A stretch of 60,000 nt of DNA from Tubulanus polymorphus (GCF_964204645.1 NC_134030.1:17305110-17365109); one strand, 5' to 3'; shown: positions 19,041 to 31,189, numbered from the stretch's first letter. Numbers and translations: made by a program. Notes: generated from the letters alone by a model not told the origin.

Positions 19041-20021
19041 AAAAACGCTAAACGAAAGACGCGACGTGGTGTCTTATCAACCGTCAGCTCATTATATGAC
19101 CCACTTGGTTTTTCAGCACCCTTATCGCTACCCGTCAAAACACTCCTACAGGAACTGTGCCGTTTGAAATACGGTTGGGATGATATTATGCCACAACGGT
19201 ATGACGAATTCTGGGCTGACTGGTTAAATGAGTTACCTGCATTAGAAAACTTCAAGATAAATCGCTGTTTTAAACCCTATGAATTTGATGATCGAACTTC
19301 AACAATTCAGTGCATCATTTCTCCGACGCATCCGATGCTGGGTACGGCGCAGTGAGCTATTTGAGATTGAAAGACGGTGACAGGATTCAATGTAGCTTCG
19401 TTCTCGGGAAGTCGCGAGTGACTCCTCTTAAATCCGTTACTATTCCCCGACTGGAGTTGGCCGCCGCTGTATTAGCCACCCGACTCGAGAATGATATCTA
19501 ACGACCTACAGGTACCTATCGACCGGACTTACTTTTGGACTGACAGTACGGCCGTTTTGAAATACATAAAAAACGAGGACAAACGCTTTCAAGTCTACGT
19601 CGCAAATAGGATTTCGAAAATCAGAGAACAATCGCGCCCAAACCAGTGGCATTTCGTCAACGGAAAATCAAACCCGGCTGACGACGCGTCCAGGGGACTA
19701 ACAGTTTCGGATCTACTGAATAACCCTCGTTGGATATCGGGACCGGAGTTTCTTTGGAGAAATGAAGACATGTGGCCAGATCAACCTGTCGATTTAGGAC
19801 ATGTTAACATTTCCGACCCCGAGATAAAGAAAACAGTTATCTCGCATACAGTTAATACTGACGAAGATTATTTGATGCAATTTTTCCAAAGGTTTTCTTC
19901 ATGGATGAAACTTAAGAGGTGCGTTGCCTTAATCCTTCGTTTTAAAGCTCGCCTTGTAAGACAATTTAGAAACGACAATACTGAACTTCGGACTGGTAGA
20001 ATCACCGTATATCTGAGTTGA
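19041..20021 (+). pseudogene. BEL/Pao element 1: RT connection and RNase H
   Basis: The RT thumb/connection appears as RRGVLSTVSSLYDPLGFSAP in one frame. The RNase H block follows as [20 protein letters not shown], then [17 protein letters not shown] and TYFWTDSTAVLKYIKNEDKR, VNGKSNPADDASRG and GPEFLWRNEDMWP. These are the diagnostic BEL/Pao RNase H motifs: D in SDAS, E in RLEL, D in TDST, D in NPADD. Frameshifts lie near 19340 and 19490. Confidence 0.88.
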
Positions 20022-20912
20022 GAACCGCCGAGAGAGCGATATTAAGATACGTACAACGACATTACTATCCGGAGGAATGTGACGCTAAAAAACTTAAGAG
20101 AACTAGTGCCATTATATCCCTTGACCCTGTACAAATTAATTCTTTGCTCTGCGTCGGTGGTCGCCTGGGCCGATCTTCGCTGCCACGTGAAATGAAAACC
20201 CGGTAATTCTCCCAAACAAAAGTCATGTAACGTCGTTGATAATTAATAACTACCATCGCTTGTATGCACATAAATGCCGCGACCATATTTTATCAGAAAT
20301 TCGGCGAAAATTCTGGATTATAAGTGGCAAATCGGCGGTTAGATCCATAATCAGTGAATATTGTATACCCTGTATAAAACTCAAAGCGAAAGTCGTTGAA
20401 CAAAAAATGTCCGATTTGCCGGTCGATCGAATAACGCCCGGTCTGCCGCCATTTAGGAATGTTGGCGTCGATTATTTCGGCCCGTTCTGGTAAAACGCGG
20501 TAGTGCGAGGGTAAAGCGATACGGTTGTCTATTTACTTGCTTAGCAAGCCGCACCATCCACATAGAAGTTTCTCATTCGCTCGACACCAGTTCGTTCATA
20601 AGTTGCCTCCGTCGTTTTATGTGCCACCGTGGGAATCCTGAAAAAATTAGAAGCGATAATGGCACTAATTTCGTCGGAAGTCGGCGAGAGCTTAAAGAGG
20701 CTATCCATAGCTGGAACCAGGAGGAAGTGCATGCGTATTTGCTTCAACGTGAAGTGGATTGGGTGTTCAACCCTCCCTCCGCATCTCACATGGGAGGCGT
20801 TTGGGAGCGGATGATAAGCTCAGTAAGAGAAATATTATTATCTATCGTTGGCGAACAAATACTTGACGACGAAGGGTTAATCACAGTCATGTGTGAGGCG
20901 GTCGACCTTTGA
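20022..20912 (+). pseudogene. BEL/Pao element 1: integrase
   Basis: The zinc-binding domain HRLYAHKCRDHILSEIRRKF...YCIPC (HHCC) is followed by FRNVGVDYFGPF (first Asp) and IRSDNGTNFVGSRRELKEA (second Asp). WVFNPPSASHMGGVWERMI carries the catalytic Glu region. The frame breaks near 20200 and 20490-20620. BEL/Pao integrase inserts the cDNA with 5-bp target duplications. Confidence 0.87.
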
Positions 20913-21330
20913 CCAGTATCTCTGATGACCACGAGGATTTAGAGGCACTGACTCCTAATCATTTGTTGCTCCTCCGATACGGTCCAGTTCTGCCTCCAGG
21001 CGAGTTTCGCGAAAGAGATCTATACGTTCGTAAGCGTTGGCGCCACATACAATACTTGGCTCTCTACTCTATTTTGGCGCAGATGGGTAGCAGAATACCT
21101 TCCGCTGCTTCAGAAACGCGTTAAATGGTTTTCTCCCAAACAGAAACTTAACCAAAGGAGATTTGATGTTGGTCGTGGACGAGCAAACACCTCGGAGCTC
21201 CTGGTTAATGGCCCGTGTCCTGGAAGCTTATCCCGGAAAAGACAACAAAGTTAGGAGCGTAAAACTTAAAACAAGGTCTTCGGTTATAACTGGACCAGTT
21301 AACAAATGTGTTTTATTGGAGGCTAGTGAA
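20909..21330 (+). pseudogene. BEL/Pao element 1: C-terminal pol and 3' end
   Basis: TPNHLLLLRYGPVLPPGEF and RKRWRHIQYLA...FWRRW-like sequence are the typical C-terminal 'LTP.H.L.....P.PPG.F...D....RWR..Q.L...FW..W' block. Coding signal then fades (VDEQTPRSSWLMARVLEAYP in another frame) to about 21330. Confidence 0.8.
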
Positions 21331-21513
21331 TAAGACACTCTGTATATTCAATTTATCACGAATAAAATCAAGTATGATTTTTCTGCCGTTTGAGTATGTT
21401 GACTAATCATTTACAAATTGTAGTGTGGTGTTTGATGCCATACGCTATATGGTATTGTTTGTTAATATAATTCACTTGATTAAATGCCTCGAGTGAACTA
21501 CCATAATGTCATT

Positions 21514-21640
21514 TAACGGGGCCGGAATGTTGAGTATATACATGTAGATGGAATATTTTCAATCAAATTTAGTTTATTTTATATTCGTCGATTCAGTTAC
21601 AGATTTATTTTGTTGCATGTTTTTGGCAACATTCATGCAA
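21514..21640 (+). other. Candidate polypurine tract and start of a BEL/Pao LTR
   Basis: AACGGGGCCGGAA directly precedes TGTTGAGTATATACATG at 21528, the usual PPT-LTR arrangement. No second copy of the putative LTR is visible upstream of 16092, so the call is tentative. The interval 21331-21513 shows nothing else I can name. Confidence 0.35.
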
Positions 21641-21699
21641 TCGGGCATTCATAACTTAGCTTCGGATCATGGTTCCCGAAACAAGAAATAAGCTGGACC

Positions 21700-22400
21700 A
21701 TTACCTGCGGTAATGCAGACCATTTGCAACGTTCGTCGACGTTTGAAAATTCAAAAAAAGAGGGTTCGTTCGAACTACCGAAATCCCCCACCCCCGCCTT
21801 GTGGCGCCCATGGTCATTCAACACAGTTATCGCTGAAGTGGACCGGTACCACGACCATAACACCGAATCGTGAAAATCGTTCTTGTGTAACGTTACTTAA
21901 AACGGCTACTGTGACTTTATCCTCGAAGGTAAAGTTGTTACAAATAATGGCATTCTATTTGACGACGGGTCACAAAAAATCTTCATTACCGAAGAGTTGG
22001 TGGATAAATTAGGGTTATCCATAATCAGGAAAGAATTAATAAATCTGTCTGGTTGCGGACAATGTACTCAAGTTGTCGTCAAATAGATGTAGTTGAAATT
22101 GTATGTAACCACATATTTGCAATGAAAGATTGGCGATAGAAACTCTTGTCGTTCCTTCTATTACATGACACTGTCAGTCCCCTCTGTTTCCGTATCGAGA
22201 ATCCCAGAATTCAGACATTTACAACTGGCACATTCGATGTTCGGTGATTCAAACATTTTCAATGTGTCATTACTAATAGGGTGTGATTTCTACTATGAAT
22301 GTGTCAATAGTTCTGAGGTAATTCGATCTAGCAATGGTCCGGTATCAGTGGGAACTAGGAACGTTCTGTTATTACGGGACCATTAAATGGTCGCACAAAC
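21700..22400 (+). pseudogene. BEL/Pao element 2: protease region, heavily decayed
   Basis: In one frame ILFDDGSQKIFITEELVDKL matches the BEL/Pao retropepsin core (DDGS, then ITE.L...L). Farther on come LQLAHSMFGDSNIFNVSLLI and GCDFYYECVNSSEVIRSSNG, matching the 'ILIG.D.YW..V......R...GP' linker. Several stops and frameshifts interrupt it. It is a different, more diverged BEL/Pao copy than element 1. Confidence 0.8.
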
Positions 22401-22499
22401 AATGCTGATGTAAACATGTTTACAATTCTAACTCAACCAGATCTTTCGAACCTTGAGAAATTTTGGAATACTCTACCTTAACTAAACAGTAACATAATA

Positions 22500-22659
22500 C
22501 AGTCCTCCCACATCGGTGCAGAACGATTTTGGCGGTATAGAGAGTGGTGGTATATCGGGGGTGTTTTACTATGTATTTGTAGACAGATGTACATTGAGAA
22601 AACCTGGCGGTAGACGGGGGTGGCGGTAAATGGGAGGGCGATATATCGTAGGTTCACTG
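22500..22659. mobile_element. pogo/mariner-like MITE flanked by TA (copy B)
   Basis: Starts CAGTCCTCCCACATCGG and ends GATATATCGTAGGTTCACTG, flanked by TA on both sides. It is a reverse-oriented relative of 10927-11105, sharing GCGGTAGACGGGGGTGGCGG. It sits inside BEL/Pao element 2. Confidence 0.8.
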
Positions 22660-22664
22660 TAGTA

Positions 22665-22795
22665 CGATAACCACACTCAAACGTGATGAACAGATAATAA
22701 GTGTAATAGTGTTCTTATATTTGCGATTGTTTTAATTAATAAATCATCGATTGTAGAATTCTTTTAATTTGTACATAGTGGGTTTTTATCTTAAT
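22665..22795. repeat. Relative of the 36.1-kb foldback repeat
   Basis: ACGATAACCACACTCAAACG and CTTTTAATTTGTACATAGTGGG match the outer parts of 36085-36356, without the long inverted arm. It may be a truncated copy. Confidence 0.65.
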
Positions 22796-22849
22796 GAACT
22801 AATGTACGGTCGTACATGATCACTAGCCAGGCGTTTAGGCAGGACTCCC

Positions 22850-24450
22850 AAATTACTAGACAAATACAACGGTATTATCAAATACCAGCTCGAACGTGAA
22901 TTCATCGAGAAACCATCTGATCCTGATAAAATTGATTCGAATCCATTATATTCAACACCACGCAGTCTTTCGTAATTCGAGTGCAACGCCGATCAGAGTA
23001 GTATGCGATCGCAGTTGTATAGACAATCAAAAATTGTCTGCATTTGGAATGATTGTCTCGGGTCCGGTCCCCCTCTACTTCGATTATCCTCCACTACGAC
23101 ATTACTTCGATTTTAAATACGATTTAGGTTATGCAAATACGGTGTCATCACAGGCATAGAAAAACGGTTTCTCCAAAACGCAGAAATGCAGAAGTGCAGA
23201 AACGCAGAAATTGGCGTGTTAATTTTACGGACAATAAAGCTAAATTGAATTTTACTTTATCCAGCTCAATTTCAGTTATCATTTCCGTTATACTGTGTTG
23301 TTGGAATTATGCACTCAGAGTTTGCTAGCACCCAGCGACTCATCACGTGACATTAGTGTCCGAAGATACAAGATACAAAAATATGCAGACAACACTGATA
23401 GCCGGCAAATTCACAATCGTTGTGAGACGATGAATGATTTACAATTAAATAAAAAAAAACTGAGATTTGTGATTCTGCTTCTTAAGAATTCATTCAAAAC
23501 CCAATGCTGAAGGACAAAAATGATAAATAAGAACGCCGAGAACGGTTTTGAAAAAATGCAGATATCATCTTACTCACAAAAAAATCCAATCATATCATTA
23601 GAAAGTTTGGAAGGGGTCCAAGAGTTTTATGCATAACCTGCAAATGTTATATTCAGCGTCTCAGGAAATCATTTACCGATGAAAAAGGAAACTCATACAT
23701 TGTTGTGGTTTAAAAGCTTCGGTGAAAACTAGTCGAAAGTTTTTTTCCAACCAAATTGTAAACGAGCACTAAGCAGTGTGAGTGAGTCGCATGTCAAATT
23801 CGTTTGCATGCAGCTTAATTAGGTCAATCGTTTGGTGGTAAGCTTTTTATAATCGGATGGGCTTATACCAACGTGTGGTTTGTGAAAATATCCGATCGTG
23901 AAACTAAACCACAGACAGGTTACGACTACACGCAGCTCTAACGAAATCTTAACATTGTCCGTAACACACCATTTCTGCGTTTCTGCATTTCTGCGTTTTG
24001 AAGAAACCGATGGAAAAAGCATTTCTACACGATTTGAGCGTGTTCTGTTCGGAGCAAGATTTTCTCCATTCACGTTAAATTGTACGTTGATCTACCATAT
24101 AAAACTCTTTCGTGTTGAATTATCAGACTATTTTATACGCGATATATATGTTGACAATGTCAGTACTAGTATGCAATCTTCTTCTGAAATAGTAAAATTC
24201 TTTAAATAGGCTAGATAATTGAAAAGCACGGCTATTTTCAATTTTCGTAGCTGGTCTTCTAACTCTTCAGAATTGTGTCAGCTAGCTATTAAAGAAGGTG
24301 TCTTTAAAGGTTTTGGAATAGTAAAGAATTTAGGTCACATGCGGCATCTTTGGATAGGAAAATTTGAATGGGACGAAATTCTCCCAACTGAAATCTTGCA
24401 ATGGCAGAGCATTATTGCTGATATAGGTACGGTACTGCATTAAACATATA
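22850..24450 (+). pseudogene. BEL/Pao element 2: reverse transcriptase, interrupted
   Basis: Fragments in several frames: LLDKYNGIIKYQLEREFIEK, IHYIQHHAVFRNSSATPIRV (the 'HYLPHH.V....T.IR.V.D' block), a possible IEKRFLQ, then after an ~800-bp insertion RVLFGARFSPFTLNCTLIYH, IRDIYVDN (catalytic YVDN) and NFRSWSSNSSELCQLAIKEG ... WDEILPTEILQWQSI. The motif order is diagnostic of BEL/Pao RT. The insertion and stops make it non-functional. Confidence 0.85.
23164..24009. mobile_element. ~850-bp insertion with inverted repeats inside BEL/Pao RT
   Basis: Left arm 23164-23235 (CGGTTTCTCCAAAACGCAG, then AAATGCAGAA units and TTTTACGGACAAT) and right arm 23953-24009 (ATTGTCCGTAACACACC...GCGTTTTGAAGAAACCG) are reverse complements. 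They interrupt the BEL/Pao RT, whose coding resumes on both sides. The CGCAGAA-type units resemble the ends of the element at 42326-43351. No clear target duplication was seen. Confidence 0.6.
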
Positions 24451-24489
24451 TACCCCTAGGCTTTAGTTCGAAAATGGGCTTCAGGTAAT

Positions 24490-25570
24490 ATCAGAAAGTA
24501 CAGAATTTGCATATTTTCGCCGATGCCAGTACTAGAGCTTTCGGTGCTGTCGCGTATCTAAGGCAGGGGTCATTTTCCTCATTTGTAATTTCAAAATCTC
24601 GAGTAGCTCCTATCAGAGAACTAACAGTTTCCAAACTGGAACTCATGGAGGCTACCATTGCTGCACGATTAGCTAAACGCGTAAGCACATCCGCACATCG
24701 ATTGAGATGACAACAAATGTAAAAATATAGCTGCAAAGCAGCGATAACGGGTTTTCTGGATGCATGTGATCGAAAGGAAAAATTAATTACCGGGTATTCG
24801 ATGGAAAAAATAAAATGAGATGATTTGGATATTATCGGAGCAATCCTCTTTTTGGTTGAATGGTCTAACCCCAGTATAGTCCCCCGTGATTTGGAAATTC
24901 TCGGAGCCCTCCTTTATTTACTTAATAAATGACGTCACAAACTGTTATTTCGCCGGTGCTTGTTGTCTAACAATTCAATTCAATTCTTTATTTACAGTAA
25001 CCTAATAAGTAATTTTAAGTTTCAAATAGGATGGAAAGTACATTCAGACAATCTGTTGGTTCAGAGAGACCGTTATTACAGTATCAATTTATACATTTCG
25101 TTTCGAAGCTGTCAGTTGCCGAATCTGAATGAAGATGAATTTTATTTGACGAAATCGGCGGAAAATATATAATAATAATAATCAACAGAATTTCAAGAGG
25201 GTTTTCGACGAAAGTCAGAAAACCCTAATAAACACACATTTCTGTACTGATAGCATGATCGTATTAGGATGGTTGTATTCCGAAAAATCATGTCCTGTGT
25301 TCGTTTCAAATCGGTTGAAGGAAATCAAAAGTTTGACCGAAGTCGAACAATGGAAATTGTGTTCCACAAATGAAAACCCAGCTGACTTGCTGACTCGTGG
25401 GCTGAATCCTCCTACGTTTTCTAGTCAATGCTTTACAGGTCCTGAATTTATTTCAAACAAGGCTATCAGACCAGAAGCAATCGAAAGAAAAACTGATTGT
25501 ATGTATCGTTGTTGTCTACTGACAAATAAACCATTAACGTTCACAATGCTTTGTCAATCGATTCGATAAT
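24490..25570 (+). pseudogene. BEL/Pao element 2: RNase H fragments
   Basis: HIFADASTRAFGAVAYLRQG, SKSRVAPIRELTVSKLELMEA (24507-24710), and after about 500 bp of unrelated A/T-rich sequence TDSMIVLGWLYSEKSC and TNENPADLLTRGLNPPTF, GPEFI (25255-25560). These are the four RNase H blocks of BEL/Pao elements, split by an insertion at about 24715-25180. No integrase was found downstream. Confidence 0.85.
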
Positions 25571-25739
25571 GAATCTCTCAGAATTGATAGATGTGAATAG
25601 ATTTTCATCATATCATAATCTATTAAATGTAATTGCGTTAGAGTTAGGATTTGTTGAAAACTGCAAATTGAGAAAATCCGATAGGAATTACAATGAATTA
25701 AGATGTGAAGAAATCAGTCGGGTTGAAACTATGTAGTTG

Positions 25740-26405
25740 AAAAGGTATCATGAAAAATAATTTTTTGATGTGAGACAATTTCTGTCAGGTAAACAAAAGA
25801 AACGATCTTCGATTGCGTATAAAACCCGCAATAATCTCGCACCGATCGAGTTCTCGGACATTCGAGTGTCTTTTTAGACAGAGAGATTGATATGAACAGA
25901 CACTCAAATCTCTGACTGGAACTGCTCTTAAGAATATACTATCACAGATATTAAGACCGATTCACGATAACCAAATATCTATCTTGTTAATTCTCCGGCA
26001 ATCGATGTCAGCGATAGGTTAGAAACTTATAGATAACAGCATGTGGTTTATTACATATGGATATTAGTTAACTGTGATAGGACAGTAATTTATTCTTTTG
26101 GTCGAAGTATGAAAATACAATTCCTGCAGTCTGTCTTAATATGAATGATAGTATTGCCTTAAGAACCATTTGCGCCGATCCGCAGCCACATTTATGTTGT
26201 AGTTTAAGAATGTCGGTTTCTTGTAAGCGTTGGTGTTTGTTTAGAAGCGTTAAATCATAACGTTGTGCTAAACGTTACGGGGTGGTAGCAGGATGCTTTG
26301 ATTTTACAAGCGCTGACCATAAATCAGCCTTGTGTAAAAATAATTCTGCGTCGGTACTTGCTGTGGAAATATCTGGCGAAGATTCAGATTATCTGTTAAT
26401 AGAAC
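25740..26405. other. Unassigned stretch
   Basis: No ORF or repeat that I can assign. It ends with AGAAC, the 5-bp duplication flanking the LTR element that follows. Confidence 0.5.
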
Positions 26406-26885
26406 TGTAGCACCCTGAGATTTCCACCTCGCAAGCACAGGGTAACTACGCAAAAAATCCTTAAGTCGACGATCAGGAACCAACGACGAGAAAACGTTCT
26501 TAAAACTTCAAACCGTAAATTTCACTTTATTTTCTTCGATATATCGAAGAGACGAGGCTGGACATCCAACCCGCTCAAAAGCTACAACTCGAATCTCTGA
26601 TTTCTTTCAACAAATTTTGAACCGGATGCTATTACATAAGACATCAAGGGTGGCAGAGACGAGAAGGCAGTTATCAAAACAATACAAACTGACTGACACT
26701 TCAAGTACATTTCTAAAACAAACAAACAAACAGTCCGACACTCCAAAACTGATTGCCATCCTGCCCCCTTAGTAACATCGATGAAAATAAGACAATATTT
26801 GTAAAATAAGAAATAGAATTCATAACTAGACCTAAAAATGCTCTGTTAATTTAGACTAAGTTTAGTTAAATATCTACGGTGTTAT
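26406..26885 (-). repeat. 3' LTR of gag-only element
   Basis: On the plus strand it begins TGTAGCACCCTGAGATTTCC and ends CTACGGTGTTAT. It differs from the right copy by a handful of substitutions and one AAAC unit. Confidence 0.93.
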
Positions 26886-27846
26886 ATTCTCCCATTGCTT
26901 CTCCTTCAACTTTTGCATGTAATGCAAAAGTTGAGTACATTATGTAAAAATCCATTCTTATTGGTATATCATTTTAAACTGATGATTAATAGAATATGTA
27001 TAAAATGCTCTGTGTTTGCAATTTAACTTATTTGAGTTACAATTAGAATACAATAAACAAACACATTTACGTTGTTTGAGGAAATTAACTATGGTAGAAG
27101 CAGTAAAGATGTATTTCATATTATGATATATATGATTTTGCTTTCTAGATTATTCCTTAAAAATTAACAATACAATCATTTTAAAAGGGTAGGGTTACCA
27201 GTCTTCCCTATGGCACGGAATGACTGTAAGTTATTAAAAAGGTTTTTTTTGTAGATGAAATGTACTAAACCCACCACCATTGATGAATGATATATATATA
27301 TGCTAATATGGTTACATTATGCTAAAATGGAATATCTGCGAATACAAATACTTAAAGAAGACACAAAACGTTCAGATCAATTACGTGACAATACAAAAAC
27401 AATGAAATTACATAAATGACACATAGTCTATCCTAGGTTTTAAAATAAATCATTCTTCTCTTCTTATGTGATGCAGAAAGGGAATCAGCAGACGTATACT
27501 GAATAATCCTTTTATTTCAATCATTACGTATATACTTTTATTTTTACCGCAACTCTTGTGTATGTATTCATATCATTAAATTTAACTTCCTATCAATCCC
27601 ACATATTTTAATATTCATATAATTCTCTTCTTATCTGCTGTGACATACAGCAAGTCTAATCTTACATTGTCATTATTTTTCCAATCGATCTCACTTAACA
27701 TTAATCATGCTCGTAGACGTGTACTAAGCAATTAATAGTTAGTTTTCATACATATGATATTGGCAAATAAATTCAACTATGTACTAAATAATTTCTTCAT
27801 TGTGCTAGCGGACGTGAGCAAAACACAAGAACTCCCTTAAATACAT
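26886..27846. other. Non-coding interior of gag-only element
   Basis: A/T-rich, no ORF above background. It corresponds to where pol would lie in an autonomous element. Confidence 0.6.
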
Positions 27847-28798
27847 TTATTTTCTATAGCTGTTTGAGCGTCTTTTCTTCGATTTTCTGACGCTTTCAGA
27901 CGGTAGGCGCGCTGTCCCAGAATCTGTACTGTTGGGACAGAGATTTAAACTGCTCATGATCTGCATCGAGCGATAAACTTGTTGTTCAAGCGCAGGAATA
28001 CGAACGCACATTCCAGTGTATTTCTTTTCGAGCTCTTGGTTTTCGAATTTTAGCCGGTTATTTTCTGTGGTCATATTTCGAATAAAATTTTCCTTTTTGG
28101 CTGTTTGCGAATTTGAAGTTTCTAACCACGGCGCAACGTTTAAAACGGTATTTTCAATGGTGCACTGAGAACTGGCATCACATAAAGTCTTTTCAAATGG
28201 CAATAAATCGCATTGAACGCAAATATCTTTATCCGAAACTTCGAGTTGAGTTTGAACGCTTACGTCTCGGAGCCATGGATCCTCAAGCGCATCATGCCAA
28301 AAGTCTGACGGTTGATCACGATTTGTTGATGATATCTGACACGATAGTTCCGAATTTCGATATTCAACAGATTTCAGTTTTTCATTCGTGACACGAAGCT
28401 GATTTTCCAAGCTATGAATTTTCTGTTCTAACTGGCTGACTTCAAAACGCGATTCTTTCCAACGATTGTAATTGTCCATACGAATTTTGTCCCGATTTCG
28501 TTGTTTTTCGGATTTCCGACGAATAAATCTTGTTTCTCTTCTGGGAAATTTTGAGAATTGAACTGGACAAAATCTAGCGTAATGTCCGATTCCAGAACAA
28601 AGATTACACACAATTTTGATTGATTTACCGTAACAGTGCGCATCCGTTCGATGTCCTTTTTGCCTCCATTCCGGATGTGAATTCCAACGTATTGTCATCT
28701 TGAAGCTGGGGAACTTAGCGACAGATAGTTCAGCACTCACTTTAGCTCGAGGACAGATACCTAGGTTTTTCTTTATCGTGCCCGGGTTCTCCACCAGT
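27847..28798 (-). CDS. Gag-like protein with one CCHC zinc knuckle and coiled coil
   Basis: The frame is open from inside the 5' LTR (ATG at 28827) to 27847. The likely translated part lies downstream of the primer-binding site, e.g. from MTIRWNSHPEWRQKGHRTDA. It contains CNLCSGIGHYARFC (CX2CX4HX4C), a basic stretch (RRKSEKQRNRDKIR), long heptad-like segments (QLEQKIHSLENQLRVTNEKL) suggesting a coiled coil, Cys-containing acidic repeats, and a basic tail (KSKKRRSNSYRK). Nucleic-acid binding through the knuckle fits Gag. It is uninterrupted, unlike every other Gag in the window. Confidence 0.75.
28787..28796 (-). other. Primer-binding site TGGTGGAGAA (gag-only element)
   Basis: Located 2 bases from the LTR end. 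It is identical to the sites at 40633-40642 and 49413-49422. TGG complements the CCA end of a tRNA; I did not identify which tRNA. Confidence 0.7.
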
Positions 28799-29275
28799 TG
28801 TAGCACCCTGAGATTTCCGCCTCGCAAGCCCAGGGTAACTACGTAAAAAATCCTTAGGTCGACGATCAGGAACCAACGACGAGAAAACGTTCTTAAAACT
28901 TCAAACCGTAAATTTCACTTTATTTTCTTCGATATATCGAAGAGACGAGGCTGGACATCCAACCCGCTCAAAAGCTACAACTCGAATCTCTGATTTCTTT
29001 CAACAAATTTTGAACCGGATGCTATTACATAAGACATCAAGGGTGGCAGAGACCAGAAGGCGGTTATCAAAACAATACAAACTGACTGACACTTCAAGTA
29101 CATTTCTAAAACAAACAAACAGTCGGACACTCCAAAACTGATTGCCATCCTGCCCCCTTAGTAACATCGATGAAAATAAGACAATATTTGTAAAATAAGA
29201 AATAGAATTCATAACTAGACCTAAAAATGCTCTGTTAATTTAGACTAAATTTAGTTAAATATCTACGGTGTTATA
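28799..29275 (-). repeat. 5' LTR of gag-only element
   Basis: Direct repeat of 26406-26885, followed by the AGAAC target duplication (shared A ambiguous). Confidence 0.93.
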
Positions 29276-31189
29276 GAACCTCCGAGTACGTGTTTAACAG
29301 AGTACGTGTCACCCTGATATAAGTTGCATATTCTATAATCATATATACCTACAATTTCATATCGAATGGTTCATAATATTTCATATCTCCTACTATATAA
29401 AATGCTCAATAATGATAATTATAGTATTAATAATGTAATAGTATTAATATGTGCTTTAATCGTAATCAACATGTGACATTACTCAATATGTTTTCATAGT
29501 AATTAGCTCTAGTCAGTGCTCATCAATAATTAATTAATGTCTCTCAGACATGTCACTAGGTGTTATTTGTGAGTCCTGATGTCTACAACTTGTCTGACAC
29601 CTAGTTCTCACATCATACTCATGATTCTGTACATAAAGACTATGTAAAACTAAGATAATCATTCTCATTCCGGGATGCAATAAAGATTGTTCATATAAGG
29701 TTCAACTGCCTTGTTGTTCCTGATGGATGGAATCCTGTACCGCTGGTGTAAATGCTAGTTCCCCAGCCAGCCTGCCGACACAACAACCAGTCGGTTACAT
29801 ACGTACCATATCCGGTTAAGTCTGAAAAATGAATATATTACTGTTATTTGTGATGGCAAACAAGGTTGTGGAGTTATGTTAAATTCATGTCATCTGGATG
29901 TTATTTAGGTGAACAATGATAATCATCGCTAAAGTTTTGAGAAAAATCATTTTTTGTTTGATATTGCTACAAGCTTCATAGAATTTCTGTTGTTGTATAC
30001 GTCCGGTGGTGATTCACGGCGAATAGCTGTTCTCTCAAAGATGATAGCGAGGAGTGAGTAAATCACAATGCGTGCGGAAGAAAAAGTTAGTTCAGCAAAT
30101 CTGTTTAGTAGTATTTTAGATTAGCGAATCATTTAATTAACATAACCAAAAACAGTTAAATTTCCCAACGCTACAAAACTCGAATTCATCAAAACACTCA
30201 AAGTCCATTTTCAACCATACGAAAATAAAGGTAATATATAACCATCAGAAGCAATATTAATAATTACAAATCAGTATAAAATCTTATTTTTGCGATTTCT
30301 TTAAATCTCAATGTTCAGTGAAATGGCGGTGCGCAGTGGGAGACCCCTTTTGCGCGTAATCTCAAACTCAAGCGGCTACAGATCAGTCGTCAGTAAAGAT
30401 ATTCAAAAGAATTTAACGCAGGCTTAAACTGCAAATAACCCTATTAACCTCTGTGAAAATAGGAAATATAGCTTTAAGAGATACTTAGATGTTTTAAAAT
30501 TAATAAATATTGCGATTTCTTTTACGCGCGGTTAAGATATGCGGTCCTTGGTTTCACATCGTCACTGTTCTCAAATGTTGCGTTCAAAAATTCCAAGAAT
30601 CGCCAGCAAATATCTGCATTTCATTTCCTTTAAAATGGTGTATAAATTGATTTCATCGAGCACGGGACTGCAGAACTATATGATATTCAACCTAAACTTA
30701 TGTTTTAAAAATGAGCGCAAATTATCGCAACAATGGGGACCTCGAGGGACCGCCACAAAATGGCGCCTAGAAACTGGAAACTTCTTTATTAACAGTTATG
30801 ACACTGGGTTGCTTGCTCCAGATCCATCCAAAAATGGGATGACCATGAGTAAGAGAATCGGAATTTTAAGAATGCCGCCTCTCTCTACAAAAAGGGTCCG
30901 AGTCATGATAGAGCAGAGTTTGATTCGGGTGTTCGATTTGATGACGGTCACCAACAGCTGTGTAAATAAATATTTCAGCCGACATGCGTGAGTTTTCGGC
31001 TTAGAAAATTCGACTTGTACATAGAAATTAATTGGGGAAGGAAAAGAAAAAACCGTACATCACAATTCTGGCTGATTTGTACGTTTTTTCCGATATTCAA
31101 GTGTCCGACTTATGCATGGTCTACTGTACTAAAACTAGGCTTCCTCGGCGCATTCTTGCTATCTAAAAAAACCAATTTGGGGCCTATCT
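29276..31189. other. Unassigned A/T-rich stretch
   Basis: No recognisable gene. An AATAAA near 29680 and TGCCGACACAACAACCAGTC near 29780 are compatible with a solo LTR of BEL/Pao element 2, but no second copy is visible. The plus-strand frame at 30539-30991 has no recognisable domain. Confidence 0.4.

Larger units (their letters stand above)
26406..29275 (-). mobile_element. Gag-only LTR retrotransposon with 5-bp target duplication
   Basis: Two nearly identical ~480-bp direct repeats (26406-26885 and 28799-29275) flank 1.9 kb with a single Gag-like ORF on the minus strand. The outer flanks are AGAAC on both sides, a 5-bp target duplication. A primer-binding site (TGGTGGAGAA) lies 2 bases inside the right LTR and a purine-rich tract (GAAGGAGAAGCAATGGGAG on the minus strand) abuts the left LTR. 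No protease, RT or integrase is present, so it must be mobilised in trans. High LTR identity means recent insertion. Confidence 0.9.

Noticed and set aside
30539-30991. 150-residue plus-strand frame
   Set aside because: No domain, no neighbours of related function, and composition like random A/T-rich DNA.
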